A stretch of 5,895 nt of DNA from Zeimonas sp937903095 (GTDB taxonomy: Bacteria > Pseudomonadota > Gammaproteobacteria > Burkholderiales > Burkholderiaceae_E): the NCBI GenBank assembly GCA_937903095.1, contig CALCZN010000105.1, positions 1-5,895 on the forward strand. Direction: 5' to 3'. The position numbers and the translations under genes were made by a program. Each line of letters starts with the position of its first letter. Within the stretch, counting starts at the first letter, position 1. This document shows, piece after piece, positions 5,459 to 5,895 of this stretch. The notes below the pieces were generated by a model. The model was not told the DNA's origin. It ran no database searches and worked only from the letters and a program-made list of their open reading frames with translations.

Positions 5459-5535
5459 ACGGTACGTTCAAGGTTCGGTCGGTAGCCGAGCCGCTCCTTC
5501 CTGCGCTCCACGTCTGCGTCGTAGATCAGGTGCTC
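5419..5535 (-). pseudogene. Coding-like minus-strand patch, unidentified gene fragment
   Basis: Read on the minus strand from 5535 down, this gives EHLIYDADVERRKERLGYRP followed by NLERTVHLHLELGEEVESL. The first twenty or so codons are strongly GNN-type with G/C third positions, more coding-like than the opposite strand. It is in the same frame as the right-hand part of the DUF3141 remnant but not the middle part. I do not recognise the sequence and cannot say whether it is a distal piece of the same broken gene or of another one. It lacks a start and fades into the complement of the small helical protein gene. Confidence 0.25.
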
Positions 5536-5895
5536 GCACGCAGATTCTCCTCTCGGCTCAGAAAATAGAAGCCGCCCCACCAGCGCTCGAACTCCAGAAA
5601 CCGTTCGCGCTCGGTGTCGATCCTGTTGAAAAGGTGTGCATGCTTCTCCCACACTGCCTTTTTCGGCTGGAGATTCTCGAAGTTCTGCGCGAGCCACGCG
5701 CCATCGAAACGACCATCCCCGAGGTCCGCGGTGAAGTACGTCAACCAGCTCCCGCCGAGCAGCCCGCCGGCGAGCCGCATCGGATTGACACCCGGCTCGC
5801 CATCCCAGTAGGAAAGCGGAGAGCAACACGTCCGATAGCGTCTGGCCCGGAACCGGCTCGGGGAAAAAGACGACGAAGTAGACCGGATGGCCTTC
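5526..5895 (-). pseudogene. Broken DUF3141 (PHA-synthase-like alpha/beta hydrolase) gene, internal fragment
   Basis: The minus strand entering from the right edge reads GHPVYFVVFFPEPVPGQTL then SDV (5895-5827), a DUF3141 landmark. Similarity then resumes in a different frame at about 5819: PLSYWDGEPGVNPMRLAGGL, GGSWLTYFTADLGDGRFDGA, WLAQNFENLQPKKAVWEKHA, and FLEFERWWGGFYFLSREE down to 5547, ending at a TGA (5528-5526). From memory of the family, intact proteins have roughly 50 residues between these blocks, including the GNCQGGW-like nucleophile elbow, which is absent here. They also continue for several hundred residues past the REE block (WIVENLFVGN-like), which is absent too. Internal deletion with a frame change plus 3' truncation means no working hydrolase can be made from this segment. 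The 84-residue frame from the ATG at 5780 is only the middle piece. The 5' part lies outside the window. Confidence 0.8.

Noticed and set aside
5068..5829. Minus-strand 253-codon frame as an intact gene
   Set aside because: Only its first few codons and a central patch look coding. The DUF3141 similarity in the middle lies in a different frame, and the last third is the complement of the small plus-strand gene.

Overview
The window looks like chromosomal DNA from a GC-rich proteobacterium. The best guess is a betaproteobacterium or a related gammaproteobacterium. This rests on three things: strong G/C bias at third codon positions, the pairing of an AMP/thymidine-phosphorylase-like gene with a divergent PRPP-synthetase paralogue, and a DUF3141 (PHA-synthase-like hydrolase) remnant. 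No rRNA, tRNA, CRISPR array or intact insertion sequence was seen.

Positions 1-4399 hold a compact plus-strand operon: the 3' end of a beta-CASP metallo-beta-lactamase nuclease, an AMP/thymidine phosphorylase family enzyme, a PRPP-synthetase paralogue, a three-helix membrane protein, and a stand-alone glycoamylase-like (GH144-type) glycoside hydrolase. The first four genes are joined by 4-base stop/start overlaps (GTGA, GTGA, ATGA), which points to translational coupling. The last follows after 28 bases. The first three genes suggest a nucleotide-scavenging route: RNA or DNA cleavage, phosphorolysis of nucleoside 5'-monophosphates to free base plus ribose-1,5-bisphosphate, then pentose-phosphate/PRPP chemistry. 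This is inference from families and gene order. The hydrolase may serve a separate glucan-related role.

Positions 4400-4713 form an intergenic region. It holds inverted repeats, a short open stretch resembling a PEP-CTERM sorting tail that looks like the eroded end of a lost gene, and a possible promoter region. Positions 4714-5130 hold a probable small secreted protein with a clear signal peptide and an unrecognised mature part.

Positions 5131-5895 look degraded. They contain a small helical protein of 76 residues on the plus strand. Running in from the right edge on the minus strand is a DUF3141 gene broken by at least one frame change. About 50 residues, including the expected nucleophile motif, appear to be missing, and family similarity stops after the RWWGGFYF-like motif (FERWWGGFYFLSREE). 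A further coding-like minus-strand patch lies beyond it. The operon is therefore intact and conserved, and its right flank is decaying.
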